Position numbers and translations under genes: made by a program. The notes beneath the pieces are model-generated. The model saw only the letters and a list, made by a program, of their open reading frames with translations. It was not told where the DNA came from and ran no database searches. DNA of 64,000 nt from Novosphingobium fluoreni. Its GTDB lineage: Bacteria; Pseudomonadota; Alphaproteobacteria; Sphingomonadales; Sphingomonadaceae. Positions 1-8,723 of this stretch are shown here, one piece after another. The stretch's first letter is position 1; each line of letters opens with the position of its first letter. The DNA is taken from positions 186,001 to 250,000 of the forward strand of contig NZ_JACIDY010000002.1 of assembly GCF_014196615.1 (NCBI RefSeq), given 5' to 3'.

Positions 1-1
1 G

Positions 2-127
2 TTCACCGGCATGGAATTGAAAGGCCGCGTCGTCGGCACGATCATTCGCGGCGAGTCTGCAATGTGGGAAGGCCAACTGGCCAACCAGGCACAGGGTCAG
101 CCCCTGCGATTCGCCGGCGCGCTATAA
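2..127 (+). CDS. pyrC: C-terminal end of a probable dihydroorotase (partial)
   Basis: Only the last 41 codons are present; the gene enters from the left edge and stops with TAA. The peptide begins FTGMELKGRVVGTIIRGE and ends LRFAGAL. This resembles the C-terminal beta-strand tail of class I dihydroorotases, the zinc enzyme that cyclises carbamoyl-aspartate in pyrimidine synthesis, where a G-x-x-L-x-G-R-V-x-x-T-I-x-x-G pattern follows the barrel. Related amidohydrolases end in a similar way, so the exact family member is inferred. It converges on rarD with 3 bases between the two stops. The catalytic residues lie outside the window. Confidence 0.55.
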   Translation, partial: FTGMELKGRVVGTIIRGESAMWEGQLANQAQGQPLRFAGAL

Positions 128-130
128 GTT

Positions 131-1030
131 TTACGACGCGGACGCGCGCGCTTTGCGGCTGACCAGCAGATCCCAGCAGAACACCGCGATCGCTGCCCAG
201 ATGAAGACGAAGCTGACAAGCTGCACCGGCCGCAGCGGTTCGTGGAAGACGAAGACGCCCAGCACGAAGATCAGCGTGGGCGCCAGGAATTGCACGAAGC
301 CCAGCGTGGAATAGCTCATCCGCCGGGCCGCGGCGGCGAACAGCATGAGGGGCAATCCCGTGACCACGCCGGCTGCGGCCAGCGTCACGTCGATCGTGGT
401 GGAATGGCCCAGCGAGATGCCGGCCGGTTGGGCGGCCTGCCAGCCCACCAGCGCCAGCGCGGGCAGGGCCAGCACCAGCGTCTCCACCGTCAGGCCGGGC
501 AGCGCGTCCACCACTGTCAGCTTGCGCACCAGGCCATAGCCGCAGAAGCTGACCGCCAGCCCCATGCTGATCCACAAGGTGTTGAGCGCCCCCAGCGCCA
601 GAATCGCGACGCCGATCGCGGCCAGGGCCACCGCGATCCATTGCCGCCGCGTCAGCTTCTCGTTCAGGAAAAGCGTGCCGGCCACCACGTTCATCAGCGG
701 ATTGATGTAATAACCCAGGCTTGCCGCGAAGACATGGTCGGTGGCGATGGCCACCACGTAGATCAGCCAGTTCGTTCCGATCAGGCAGGCGCTGGCGGCA
801 AGCGCCAGCAGCGTCTTGCGCGTGGTGAAGGCCGCACGCAGCTGCGATCCTTGCCGCAGAAAAAGCACCAGCAGCAGGCAAGTCGGCAAGGTGAACAGGA
901 TTCGCCAGCCAACCATCTCGAACGGCGGCACATCATGCAGCAGGCGGAAATAGAGCGGAAACAGCCCCCAGCACAGGTAAGCTGCCAAGGCATAAGGCAA
1001 TCCGCCGCCGCGCTGTTCGATGGTGTTCAT
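131..1030 (-). CDS. rarD: RarD-type EamA family transporter
   Basis: Inner membrane protein of about 299 residues with some ten hydrophobic helices. The N-terminus reads GGGLPYALAAYLCWGLFPLYF, like E. coli RarD, and two EamA repeats follow. The RarD branch of the drug/metabolite transporter superfamily has been linked to chloramphenicol sensitivity; the substrate is not settled. The C-terminal repeat keeps the FLAPTLIFVLGVFVFHEPL pattern. The ATG at 1030 is chosen because it places the first conserved residues about ten positions in. An in-frame ATG at 1093 would add 21 residues with no resemblance to the family and cannot be excluded. It diverges from the gene at 1199. Confidence 0.82.
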   Translation of the reverse strand: MNTIEQRGGGLPYALAAYLCWGLFPLYFRLLHDVPPFEMVGWRILFTLPTCLLLVLFLRQGSQLRAAFTTRKTLLALAASACLIGTNWLIYVVAIATDHVFAASLGYYINPLMNVVAGTLFLNEKLTRRQWIAVALAAIGVAILALGALNTLWISMGLAVSFCGYGLVRKLTVVDALPGLTVETLVLALPALALVGWQAAQPAGISLGHSTTIDVTLAAAGVVTGLPLMLFAAAARRMSYSTLGFVQFLAPTLIFVLGVFVFHEPLRPVQLVSFVFIWAAIAVFCWDLLVSRKARASAS

Positions 1031-1198
1031 CCGCCGCGCTCTATGATCAGCGGTGTCGCGAAGCAACTGATCGACCGTGGAAACTCGGTTCATCGCAAAC
1101 TTCGTTTCTGACGACCGCGTTGCGATCTGTTCAGAATAAGTGGTCTAAAGATGAATGTGTAAGGCGGATCTCCCCAGTGCCGCCGCCAAGGAGAAACG

Positions 1199-1612
1199 AT
1201 GATGAACACTCTGCTCAAGATTTCCGCTCTCGCTGCTGCAAGCGCCACGCTGGCGACTGCGGTCCCTGCCACGGCAGCCGTCAGCTTTGCCGACAACGCG
1301 ACGACGTTTTCCGCCCCCGGCACCGAGACCTACAACAACTGGCGTGACCGTCGCGGGTATCGTGACGACTATCGCCGTGGTTACCGCGATGACTACCGCT
1401 ACAGCGGTCGCAACTGGCGCGGTAACGATGGCCGCTACTACTGCCGCCGCGGCAGCGGCACCACCGGCCTGCTGCTGGGCGGTGCGGGCGGCGCCCTCCT
1501 GGGCCGCTCGATCGACGGCGGACGGGACCGCACTCTGGGTACCGTGATCGGTGCCGCCGCAGGTGCCTTGGCCGGTCGCGCGATCGACCGTGGCGGTTCG
1601 CGCTGCCGCTAA
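1199..1612 (+). CDS. Exported glycine-zipper 2TM-type protein
   Basis: 137 residues. A Sec signal peptide runs over about residues 1-27 and ends ...VPATAAVS. A tyrosine- and arginine-rich repeat follows (RGYRDDYRRGYRDDYRYSG), then a glycine-zipper segment GTTGLLLGGAGGALLGRSID and a second one, GTVIGAAAGALAGRAID. This is the layout of glycine zipper 2TM (RcnB/17 kDa surface antigen-like) proteins. These sit in or at the outer membrane; their function is mostly unknown. The start is set by a strong AAGGAGA six bases upstream of paired ATG codons (ATGATG). A GC-rich hairpin lies downstream at 1701-1736. Confidence 0.7.
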   Translation: MMNTLLKISALAAASATLATAVPATAAVSFADNATTFSAPGTETYNNWRDRRGYRDDYRRGYRDDYRYSGRNWRGNDGRYYCRRGSGTTGLLLGGAGGALLGRSIDGGRDRTLGTVIGAAAGALAGRAIDRGGSRCR

Positions 1613-1957
1613 TACCTGATGACCGGTTTTCCCGCGCGGACGGCGACGCGCGGGGGAACGGCGGGGTGACCGCGACGCTCTAGCGTTGCGAACCGCGCCG
1701 GGAGGGCGTCCCCCCACTCCTGCGGGGGCGTCCTCCTTGGCGTGTCTGCGCGAGACGCGCCTATTTGCTTGGCCGTGGTTTACGCTTCGTTGCACGGGCA
1801 TCCCGGAACGGGACGGCACGGCTATTAACCAAGACTTTCCCAAAATCCTTATGCATTCCTCGCCATGGCTGATCGCCAGTCGGGCCTGCACGTCAGGCCC
1901 GAGTAGTGAGACAGGCCCCGAGGCGAAGGTCGCCCGGCTGGTAAGGATGCGTCGACG
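1613..1957. other. Intergenic region without a convincing gene
   Basis: This 345-base gap separates the glycine-zipper gene from a lipoprotein gene. It holds one GC-rich hairpin (1701-1736). The open frames present have arginine/proline-rich composition, no ribosome-binding site and no recognisable motif, so none is called. The downstream gene's ribosome-binding site (AAGGA near 1943) lies at its right end. Confidence 0.5.
1701..1736 (+). terminator. GC-rich hairpin, weak terminator candidate
   Basis: The left arm GGAGGGCGTCCCCC pairs with the right arm GGGGGCGTCCTCC, with one bulged T and one G-T pair, around a nine-base loop. Only TT follows, with no T-run, so intrinsic termination would be weak. 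It lies 88 bases after the glycine-zipper gene. Confidence 0.4.
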
Positions 1958-2668
1958 ATGTTGAACAAGGCCCGTTTCGTGCTCAACGGCAGCACCGCCG
2001 TGATGCTTCTGCTGCTGGCGGCTTGCAATTCCAACAAGGATGCGCCGGTACCTGCGGAGAGCGATCCGGCGGTCAGCGGCGCGCTGGGCGATCAGATCGT
2101 GGTCGATCCCAACGTGTCCGACGCCAGCGGCGCCGGAAAGACCCGCCAGGCCGAACTGCCAGCGGCAAAACGCTCGCCCGAGGCGATTGCGGCGGCCAAG
2201 GACGAAGCGATGGTGCAGGCGGGCGGCACGTTGAAATCCGCACCCGCACCGCAGACCGGCTCCACAAATGTGCTGGTGGAAAGCGCTGCCACCGCAGCGC
2301 GAGCCGCGCAGGAAGCCAAGGCCGCATCTACCGACTGCACGAAGAAAGCCCAGTATTCCGCCACCTGGGCTGCCAAGTTGCCCAAGGACCTGCCGGTCTA
2401 TCCGCGCGGCGCCGTGCAGGAAGCGGCGGGTACGGATGAGGGCGGCTGCCGCTTGCGCGTGGTCACCTTTGTCAGCCCGGTCGCGCCCAAGGACGTGGTG
2501 GACTATTACTACACCCGCGCGACGGCAGCCGGTTACGGCGCGGATTATCGCATGGACGGCGCGGACCACGTGCTGGGCGGGCGCAAGGGTGGACAATCGT
2601 ACCTGGTCTATGCGCGCAAGCAGAAGAACGGGCTGACCGAAGTGGACCTGATCGCCAGCGGAGAGTGA
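1958..2668 (+). CDS. Putative lipoprotein of unknown function
   Basis: 236 residues. A type II signal peptide ends in the lipobox LLAAC with the acylated cysteine at position 23, followed by NSNKD. With no Asp at +2, sorting to the outer membrane is plausible by the E. coli rule. A low-complexity Ala/Pro/Lys middle follows. The C-terminal half (about residues 130-236) is more folded-looking and contains AKLPKDLPVYPRGAVQEAAG and YYYTRATAAGYGADY, a pattern seen in small lipoproteins of sphingomonads. I recognise no enzyme signature. It ends convergent with astD. Confidence 0.7.
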   Translation: MLNKARFVLNGSTAVMLLLLAACNSNKDAPVPAESDPAVSGALGDQIVVDPNVSDASGAGKTRQAELPAAKRSPEAIAAAKDEAMVQAGGTLKSAPAPQTGSTNVLVESAATAARAAQEAKAASTDCTKKAQYSATWAAKLPKDLPVYPRGAVQEAAGTDEGGCRLRVVTFVSPVAPKDVVDYYYTRATAAGYGADYRMDGADHVLGGRKGGQSYLVYARKQKNGLTEVDLIASGE

Positions 2669-2750
2669 GGCAGAGCTTACGCCTCTACCCTCATCATTCC
2701 ATCGTTTCGTTCGAGTCGCGTGAAATCTCAAAGACTTCGCGCGCGGGCCT

Positions 2751-4217
2751 CTATCGCAACCCTACGCCGATCGCCGCGCGCGGTTGCTCCATTTCGCCGG
2801 ACGCGACTGGATAGGCGCAATAATCCGCCGCATAGAAGCCGCTGGGGCGGTGGTTTCCTGATAGCCCGGTGCCACCGACCGGCGCGGCGTGCGAAGGGCC
2901 GATCGTCGGCCGGTTCCAATTGACGATGCCGGCGCGGGCATGGCCCCAGAAGCGGTTGTATTCCTGGGGCGTGCCGCCCACCAGCGCCGCGACCAGGCCG
3001 TAGCGCGTGGCGTTGGCCTCCGCGATCGCCTCGTCGAAGTCCGATACGCGGATTACTTGCAGAATCGGCCCGAACAGTTCGACGTCCGGCTTTTCTGCCA
3101 TCGCGGTCACGTCGATGATTGCGGGCGAAAGGAACGGCAGCGCTTCGTCGGGGCGCACCAGGTGCTTGATCGCCCGGCCGCCGTGGCTGAGGAGATAGAG
3201 GAAGCTTTCGGTCAGGCCATCGGCGGCGGCATTGTCGATCACCGGGCCCATGAACGGGGCGGGGCTGTCGAACGGTGCGCCAAAGATGATGCGGTCCGCC
3301 AGGGACTTCACCTCGGCCAGAAGTGGCTCGATCATGGTGTCTTTCACGATCAGGCGGCGCGCGGCGGTGCAGCGCTGCCCGGCGGAGGCGAAGGCCGATT
3401 GCACCACGATCGCGGCGGCATCCGTGATCTTGGGCGTGTCCCACACGACGATCGGGTTATTGCCACCCATCTCCAGCGTCACCAGCTTGTCCGGCCGCGC
3501 GGCGAGGCGGCGGTTGATGGTGATGCCGGTATGGGCCGACCCGGTGAAGAGGACGCCGTTCACGCCTTCGTGCGCCACCAGCTTCTGACCCTCTGCGGGT
3601 CCGCCAGCGCAAAATTGCATGATCGCGGCAGGCACGCCGGCCTTGTGGAAGCAGCGCGCCAGGAACTCGCCGCTGGCAGGCACCTTTTCGCTCGGTTTGA
3701 AGATCACCGCGTTACCCGCGATCAGGGCGGGGACGATATGCCCACAAGGCAGGTGAGCGGGATAATTGAACGGCCCCAGCACCGCCACCACGCCGTGCGG
3801 CTTGTGACGCAGCGCCATCGTGCCTTGTAAGGCACTGTCTAGCCGGCGTTGCGCGGTGCGTTCGGCATAGGCGCGGATCGACAGTTCGACCTTGGCGATC
3901 ACGCTTTCGACTTCGACATTGGCCTCCCACATCGGCTTGCCGGTCTCACGCGCGATCAGGGTGGCGAAGGCTTCGGCATCCTTGCGCACTTCATTGGCGA
4001 AGCGGCGCAGCAGTTCCATGCGGGTGGAGAGCGGCTGCGCGGCCCATGCCGGCCAGGCGCGGCTTGCGCGCGCCACCTGCTCGTCGACATCGCCCAGCGG
4101 GCCGCGCCACATTTCCGCGCCCGTCGCGGGTTCGAACGAGACCAGCTCGACCGCCATCGGCGCGCGAGGCAGGGCCTTGCTTTCGTTCGCCGGGTGCTCG
4201 GTGGTCAGGCCGCTCAT
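2751..4217 (-). CDS. astD: Succinylglutamate-semialdehyde dehydrogenase
   Basis: 488 residues, close to the usual 490 of AstD, the NAD-dependent enzyme that oxidises N-succinylglutamate semialdehyde in the arginine succinyltransferase pathway. The aldehyde dehydrogenase landmarks are present: PFNYPAHLPCGHIVPALIAGN, the glutamate motif in LEMGGNNPIVVWD (AstD-style, where many relatives have LELGG), and the catalytic cysteine in SAGQRCTAARRL. The ATG at 4217 is preferred over a TTG at 4244. It lies 46 bases downstream of selO on the same strand. No other ast gene is nearby, so the physiological substrate could be another semialdehyde. Confidence 0.85.
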   Translation of the reverse strand: MSGLTTEHPANESKALPRAPMAVELVSFEPATGAEMWRGPLGDVDEQVARASRAWPAWAAQPLSTRMELLRRFANEVRKDAEAFATLIARETGKPMWEANVEVESVIAKVELSIRAYAERTAQRRLDSALQGTMALRHKPHGVVAVLGPFNYPAHLPCGHIVPALIAGNAVIFKPSEKVPASGEFLARCFHKAGVPAAIMQFCAGGPAEGQKLVAHEGVNGVLFTGSAHTGITINRRLAARPDKLVTLEMGGNNPIVVWDTPKITDAAAIVVQSAFASAGQRCTAARRLIVKDTMIEPLLAEVKSLADRIIFGAPFDSPAPFMGPVIDNAAADGLTESFLYLLSHGGRAIKHLVRPDEALPFLSPAIIDVTAMAEKPDVELFGPILQVIRVSDFDEAIAEANATRYGLVAALVGGTPQEYNRFWGHARAGIVNWNRPTIGPSHAAPVGGTGLSGNHRPSGFYAADYCAYPVASGEMEQPRAAIGVGLR

Positions 4218-4263
4218 TAGGGTTGATGTTCCGTTTATTGCCAAGGGTTTTCGCGGAAGACCG

Positions 4264-5694
4264 CTATGCCATGCCGAGTCCTACCGGGTTATGAACGCCG
4301 GGCGTGTTAACGATTGGCTGGGCGCCCAGCGCCGCGCCGAGACGGCGGATATCGGCGACGGTGTCCATCAGCGGCTGCCAGTCGTCATGCTGGTCGATCG
4401 CGGCCCAGATCCGCTCCACCTCCTCGATGACCAGGGTGGGCGGCTTGTCCCGCTGCCAGAATGGATCGTCCATCGCTACGCCGGAGTAATCGCGCAGGAC
4501 TTCGCCGAATTCGCCTTCCGCCGCTCCGCGACCGCCGCGATGGCGAAGGAAAAAGTCGTCCGGGCCGATGCCATGCTCGCGCATATGGCGCTCCGCCGCG
4601 CCCACCAGCGCCGTGTCCGCCTCTTGTCCGCGCGAGTCGACGCCCAGCCGCCAGGTGAAGCGCCGTGTCATCGCCGCGGTATAAAGATCGCCGAAGCGGT
4701 TGAGCGCGGCCAGCAGCGGCTCGGTATCGGCCAGCAATCGCAGCGCCACGGCCAATTGCTGGCAGTTCCACAGGATCGCCTCGGGTTGGCGGCCAAAGGC
4801 ATAGAGGCCGCTGTGATCGAAGTAGGCGGCGGTGAACGATGGGTCCCACTGCGGGAGCCAGCGCCATGGGCCATAGTCAAAGCTTTCGCCCGAAATGTTC
4901 ATGTTGTCTGTGTTCAGCACGCCGTGGACGAAGCCTGCCACCATGTAGGAGGCGGCCATGTCCGCCATGCGTTCCACCACCTGATGCAGCAGGATCACGG
5001 CGGGCTCATCGCGGCCCGGTGCATCCTCGGGCGGCAGGCCGCCGGGGTAAATCGCCAGGCAATAGTCGACCAGCAGCGCCATATGCTCGCGTTCCTCCAG
5101 TGCCAGCAGGCGCTGGAAGGTGCCGAAACGGATATGCCCGTGGCTCAGCCGCGTCAGCACCGCCGAACGCGTGGGCGAAGGCTCGTCACCCCGTTGCAGC
5201 GATTCGCCGGTTTCGATGACGGAGAACGTCTTGCTTGTGTTGACGCCCAGCGCCTCCAGCATCTCGGTCGCCAGGATTTCGCGCATCGCGCCTTTCAGCG
5301 TCAGCCGGCCATCGCCAAAGCGGCTGTAGGGCGTCTGCCCCGATCCCTTGGTGCCAAAATCCAGCAGGTGATCCTGCCCATCGCGCAGCTGGGCATAGAG
5401 AAACCCCCGGCCATCGCCGATCTCGGGGTTGTAGCTGCGGAACTGATGGCCGTGATAGCGCATCGCCAGCGGCTGCGGCAGGTTGCCCGGCAGCGGCTGG
5501 AAGCGTCCGAAATGGCCAAGCCACTGCTCGTCATCCAACGTCTGCAGCCCCACCGCCGCCGCCCAGCGATCGTTGCGGAAGCGCAGGATATGCTGGGGAA
5601 ACCGCGCCGCCTTTACAGGGTCGGCGATCCAGGAGGCGATCGCCTCGATCTTCGGGTCGGGGCGATAGTCACTCGCTTGCGGTTCGCGTTGCAT
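4264..5694 (-). CDS. selO: SelO/YdiU family protein adenylyltransferase
   Basis: 476 residues of the UPF0061/SelO pseudokinase fold. SelO proteins bind ATP in an inverted orientation and transfer AMP to hydroxyl side chains of proteins. Visible landmarks are LAMRYHGHQF, the nucleotide-loop region GTKGSGQTPYSRFGDGR, ALGV-T-K, and the metal-site region HGVLNTDNMNISGESFDYGP. The ATG at 5694 is supported by position. The C-terminus ends GVHNPVGLGMA and lacks the C-terminal cysteine/selenocysteine motif I recall from E. coli and animal SelO, so redox control may differ. It probably forms a two-gene unit with astD and diverges from the hydrolase at 5762. Confidence 0.87.
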   Translation of the reverse strand: MQREPQASDYRPDPKIEAIASWIADPVKAARFPQHILRFRNDRWAAAVGLQTLDDEQWLGHFGRFQPLPGNLPQPLAMRYHGHQFRSYNPEIGDGRGFLYAQLRDGQDHLLDFGTKGSGQTPYSRFGDGRLTLKGAMREILATEMLEALGVNTSKTFSVIETGESLQRGDEPSPTRSAVLTRLSHGHIRFGTFQRLLALEEREHMALLVDYCLAIYPGGLPPEDAPGRDEPAVILLHQVVERMADMAASYMVAGFVHGVLNTDNMNISGESFDYGPWRWLPQWDPSFTAAYFDHSGLYAFGRQPEAILWNCQQLAVALRLLADTEPLLAALNRFGDLYTAAMTRRFTWRLGVDSRGQEADTALVGAAERHMREHGIGPDDFFLRHRGGRGAAEGEFGEVLRDYSGVAMDDPFWQRDKPPTLVIEEVERIWAAIDQHDDWQPLMDTVADIRRLGAALGAQPIVNTPGVHNPVGLGMA

Positions 5695-5761
5695 CAGGCG
5701 ATAGTGGGGAGAGGGCGCCCGCCGATCAACCCGGGCGAAGCTATCAAGGGCGCCAGAGGCG

Positions 5762-6637
5762 ATGACGTGTTACGAAGACCGGTTCTGGTCCAGCCGGGAC
5801 GGGCTGAAATTGCACTATCGGGAATATCCGGGGCCGGAGCATCCGGGGGCGGATGGGCGTCCGCCGATCGTGTGCCTTCATGGCCTGACCCGCAACGCTC
5901 GCGATTTCGAGCAGCTGGCGGAGCGCCTGTCGCCCGAGTGGCGGGTGATCTGCCCCGATATGCGCGGGCGCGGCGAAAGCGAGTATGCGCGCGAAGCCGC
6001 CGCCTACAACCCGTTGCAGTATGTGGAGGATGTGACAGTCCTGCTGGACGAACTGCAGATTGATCGCTTCGTGGCGATCGGCACGTCGATGGGCGGATTG
6101 ATGACGATGCTGATCGCGCTGCAGCAGCCCAATCGGGTCGTCGCGGCGGTGATCAATGATGTCGGCCCTTATCTGGAGCCCGCGGGGATCGAGCGGATCA
6201 AGGACTATGTAGGCCAGGGGCGCAGCTTCCCCACCTGGGTCCACGCCGCCCGTGGCCTGGAAGAGATGCACGGCGGTGCCTATCCCAACCGCGACCTGCC
6301 GTTCTGGATCGCCGCGGCCAAGCGCGTGATGACGCTGTCCAGCAACGACCGCATCGTGTTCGACTATGACATGAAGATCGCCGAGCCCTTCGTGCAGATC
6401 GATCCGGAGGCCGCGCAGGCGGACATGTGGCCGGCTCTGGAGGCTCTGGCCGGTAAGCCGGTGCTGATCCTGCGGGGCGCCTTGTCCGACCTGCTGGGCA
6501 CCGCCACGCTGGCGGGAATGGTGCAGCGCCTGCCCGGCGCGGAGGCGATCACGATCGCGGATGTCGGCCATGCGCCGACTTTGTGCGAGCCGGAATCGTT
6601 TGCCGCGATCGACCGGCTGCTGGCGCGCGTGGCCTGA
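5762..6637 (+). CDS. Alpha/beta hydrolase
   Basis: 291 residues, one alpha/beta-hydrolase domain. The oxyanion region is CLHGLTRNARDFEQLA, the nucleophile elbow is GTSMGG with Ser109, and the C-terminal histidine is in DVGHAPTLCEPE. The acid residue is probably the Asp in LSDLLG. There is no signal peptide, so it is cytoplasmic. The substrate cannot be told from sequence; ester or C-C hydrolases look alike here. The glycosyltransferase gene follows within about 14 bases and the two may be co-transcribed. Confidence 0.85.
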   Translation: MTCYEDRFWSSRDGLKLHYREYPGPEHPGADGRPPIVCLHGLTRNARDFEQLAERLSPEWRVICPDMRGRGESEYAREAAAYNPLQYVEDVTVLLDELQIDRFVAIGTSMGGLMTMLIALQQPNRVVAAVINDVGPYLEPAGIERIKDYVGQGRSFPTWVHAARGLEEMHGGAYPNRDLPFWIAAAKRVMTLSSNDRIVFDYDMKIAEPFVQIDPEAAQADMWPALEALAGKPVLILRGALSDLLGTATLAGMVQRLPGAEAITIADVGHAPTLCEPESFAAIDRLLARVA

Positions 6638-6651
6638 GGATCGCCGGTCCC

Positions 6652-7779
6652 TTGCGCATCCTGCACCTTCATTCCAGCTTCGATCGCGGCGGCAAGGAAC
6701 TGCGCGCGGCGCGGCTGATGAATGCCTTCGGGCGCGGGATCGAACATCACGTGGTCTCCGCCGTGCCGGGCGCTTTGGCGGCGGCGCAGGCCGTCGATCG
6801 CGAAATCAAGGCGGTCTATCCTGACGATTTTCCCAGCTTGGTCGGCAAGCCCACGCCGGGCCGCCTGCAGAAGATCGCGGCGGCGATGCGCCCGTTCGAT
6901 CTGGTGCTGACATACAATTGGGGCGCGATGGACGCGGTTATGGCCCATACCGTGTTCCGCGATATCCAGAAGCTGCCGCCGCTGGTCCACCATGAGGACG
7001 GCTTCAACGAGGATGAGGCCGAAAAGCTGAAGGCCACGCGCAACTGGTATCGCCGCATCGCTCTGGGCCGCGCGGCCGCGCTGGTGGTGCCATCGCGCAA
7101 GCTGGAGGCGGTGGCGTTGGGGCCATGGCAGCAACCGCGCGGGCGTGTTCACCTGATTCCCAACGGCATTCCGCTGGCCGCCTACGCGAAAAAGCCCAAG
7201 CCCGACGCCTTGCCACGCATCGTCAAGCGTCCGGGTGAGCGGTGGGTCGGCACGCTGGCGGGCCTGCGCGCGGTGAAAAACCTGCCGCGCCTCGTGCGGG
7301 CTTTCGCCGGGCTGCCGGCAGAGTGGCAGCTGGTGATCCTGGGCGATGGGCCTGAGCGTGATGCGATCAAGGCACAGGCCTTGGCCTCGGGCGTGGCCGA
7401 TCGCGTCCATCTGCCGGGCTTCGCGCCCGATCCGGCCAAGGCAGTCGGCCTGTTCGATGTGTTCGCACTGTCTTCTGACAGTGAGCAGTTCCCCATTTCC
7501 GTGGTTGAGGCGATGGCCGCTGGCTTGCCGGTCGCCTCCCCGGCGGTGGGCGATGTGGCGCAGATGGTGGCGGACGCCAACCGCCCGCTGATCTGCGCGC
7601 CTCATGACGACGCGGCGCTGGCGGATGTTCTCTTGCGCCTGGCTAACGATGCGGCGTTGCGGAGCACAGTCGGGGCGGCGAACCGCGCCCATGCATCGGC
7701 GCATTATGATGAGGCGGCAATGATTGCTGCCTATTCCGGGGTTTACGCTCAGGCGATGGGCATTGCGAAGTTCCCCTGA
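6652..7779 (+). CDS. GT4-type glycosyltransferase
   Basis: About 375 residues, two Rossmann-like domains (GT-B fold). The N-terminus RILHLHSSFDRGGKELRAARL carries the acceptor-side glycine loop. The C-terminal domain has VGTLAGLRAVKNLPRLVRAF, VILGDGPERDAIKAQA and the donor-binding E-x7-E region EQFPISVVEAMAAGLPVASP near residue 276. This is typical of retaining GT4 enzymes. A TTG at 6652 with GAGGA eleven bases upstream gives the family-like N-terminus; a GTG at 6583 would overlap the hydrolase by 55 bases. Sugar and acceptor are unknown, and no polysaccharide locus surrounds it. Confidence 0.8.
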   Translation: MRILHLHSSFDRGGKELRAARLMNAFGRGIEHHVVSAVPGALAAAQAVDREIKAVYPDDFPSLVGKPTPGRLQKIAAAMRPFDLVLTYNWGAMDAVMAHTVFRDIQKLPPLVHHEDGFNEDEAEKLKATRNWYRRIALGRAAALVVPSRKLEAVALGPWQQPRGRVHLIPNGIPLAAYAKKPKPDALPRIVKRPGERWVGTLAGLRAVKNLPRLVRAFAGLPAEWQLVILGDGPERDAIKAQALASGVADRVHLPGFAPDPAKAVGLFDVFALSSDSEQFPISVVEAMAAGLPVASPAVGDVAQMVADANRPLICAPHDDAALADVLLRLANDAALRSTVGAANRAHASAHYDEAAMIAAYSGVYAQAMGIAKFP

Positions 7780-7926
7780 GTGATGTCGCGGGGCTGCCTT
7801 GTGCCCCAACCGTCCCATTCAGCGCCGCTTCACCGGCTGGCAGCCAACACGATCACCGTTGTATTGCAGCGCTCATCCGCTAAACAGCGCCGCTAACGTT
7901 TCAGGCATCCCAGAAAGCGCCCGCAC

Positions 7927-8700
7927 TTGGCCGTACCCCCGCAGACCCCGGTGACCAATGCCGCCGCCGCCCGCCGCCAGTCTGAGCAGAGCGGCGTGTT
8001 CATGCGCGAAGTGGACGATGCGCTGCGTCAGGATCAGTTCGAAACCTTCCTGCGCCGCTACGGCAAGCTGGTGATCGCGGCGATCGTGATCGGTCTGCTG
8101 GCTTTTGCCGCCTACCTGTTCTGGCATCATCGCCAGAAGGCCGAGGCCGAGGGTGCGTCTGAGCAACTGGTGCTGGCGCTGGACGATCTGGACGCGGGCA
8201 ACGCCGCCAAGGCGCAGCAGAAGCTGGCAGCCCTGACCCAGACCGATGCCGGCCATGCCGCGCTGGCCCGCCTGGCGCAGGCGGGCATCGCGCTCGACAA
8301 GGGCCGCACCGAAGAGGCCGCCAAGCTCTACTCGCAAGTCGCCAGCGACACGAACGTGGGCCAGCCGGTGCGTGATCTCGCCACCGTGCGCGAAGTTGGC
8401 GCCGCGTTTGACAAGCTGCCGCCGCAGACCGTGGTCGATCGCCTTTCCGCCCTGGCGCAGCCGGGCAACGCCTGGTTCGGCGTGGCGGGCGAGATGGTGG
8501 GCATGGCCTACCTTAAGCAGGGCAAGCCGAAGGAGGCCGGCCTTCTTTTCGTCAAGATTGCGAAAGACAAGACTCAGCCCGACGGTCTGCGCACACGCGT
8601 GCGCCAGCTGGCCGGGCAACTGGGATACGACGCGCTGGACGATGTCGTTCCCGTTTCGGATGAGGATGGCGCGCCCGCACAGGGCAGCGCGGGAGAATGA
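7927..8700 (+). CDS. YfgM-like TPR membrane protein
   Basis: 257 residues from a TTG start. A short cytoplasmic segment with REVDDALRQDQFETFLRRYGK precedes one transmembrane helix at about residues 47-66. A helical TPR-like periplasmic domain follows, with LDDLDAGNAAKAQQKL and AYLKQGKPKEAGLLF. This matches the YfgM family, an inner membrane chaperone-network protein associated with the Sec translocon and encoded next to bamB in many proteobacteria. The start is uncertain: a GTG at residue 9 and an ATG at residue 26 are alternatives. Its stop overlaps the first possible ATG of bamB (ATGA). Confidence 0.78.
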   Translation: MAVPPQTPVTNAAAARRQSEQSGVFMREVDDALRQDQFETFLRRYGKLVIAAIVIGLLAFAAYLFWHHRQKAEAEGASEQLVLALDDLDAGNAAKAQQKLAALTQTDAGHAALARLAQAGIALDKGRTEEAAKLYSQVASDTNVGQPVRDLATVREVGAAFDKLPPQTVVDRLSALAQPGNAWFGVAGEMVGMAYLKQGKPKEAGLLFVKIAKDKTQPDGLRTRVRQLAGQLGYDALDDVVPVSDEDGAPAQGSAGE

Positions 8701-8723
8701 ATTTGGCTGGCAAGGTCAATCAC

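Noticed and set aside
1686..1964. A 92-codon frame in the 1613-1957 gap
   Set aside because: No ribosome-binding site, no motif, arginine/proline-rich composition, and it overlaps the start of the lipoprotein gene.
3892..6063. A 723-codon plus-strand frame across astD and selO
   Set aside because: It is antisense to two well-recognised enzymes and shows the composition of a GC-rich shadow frame.
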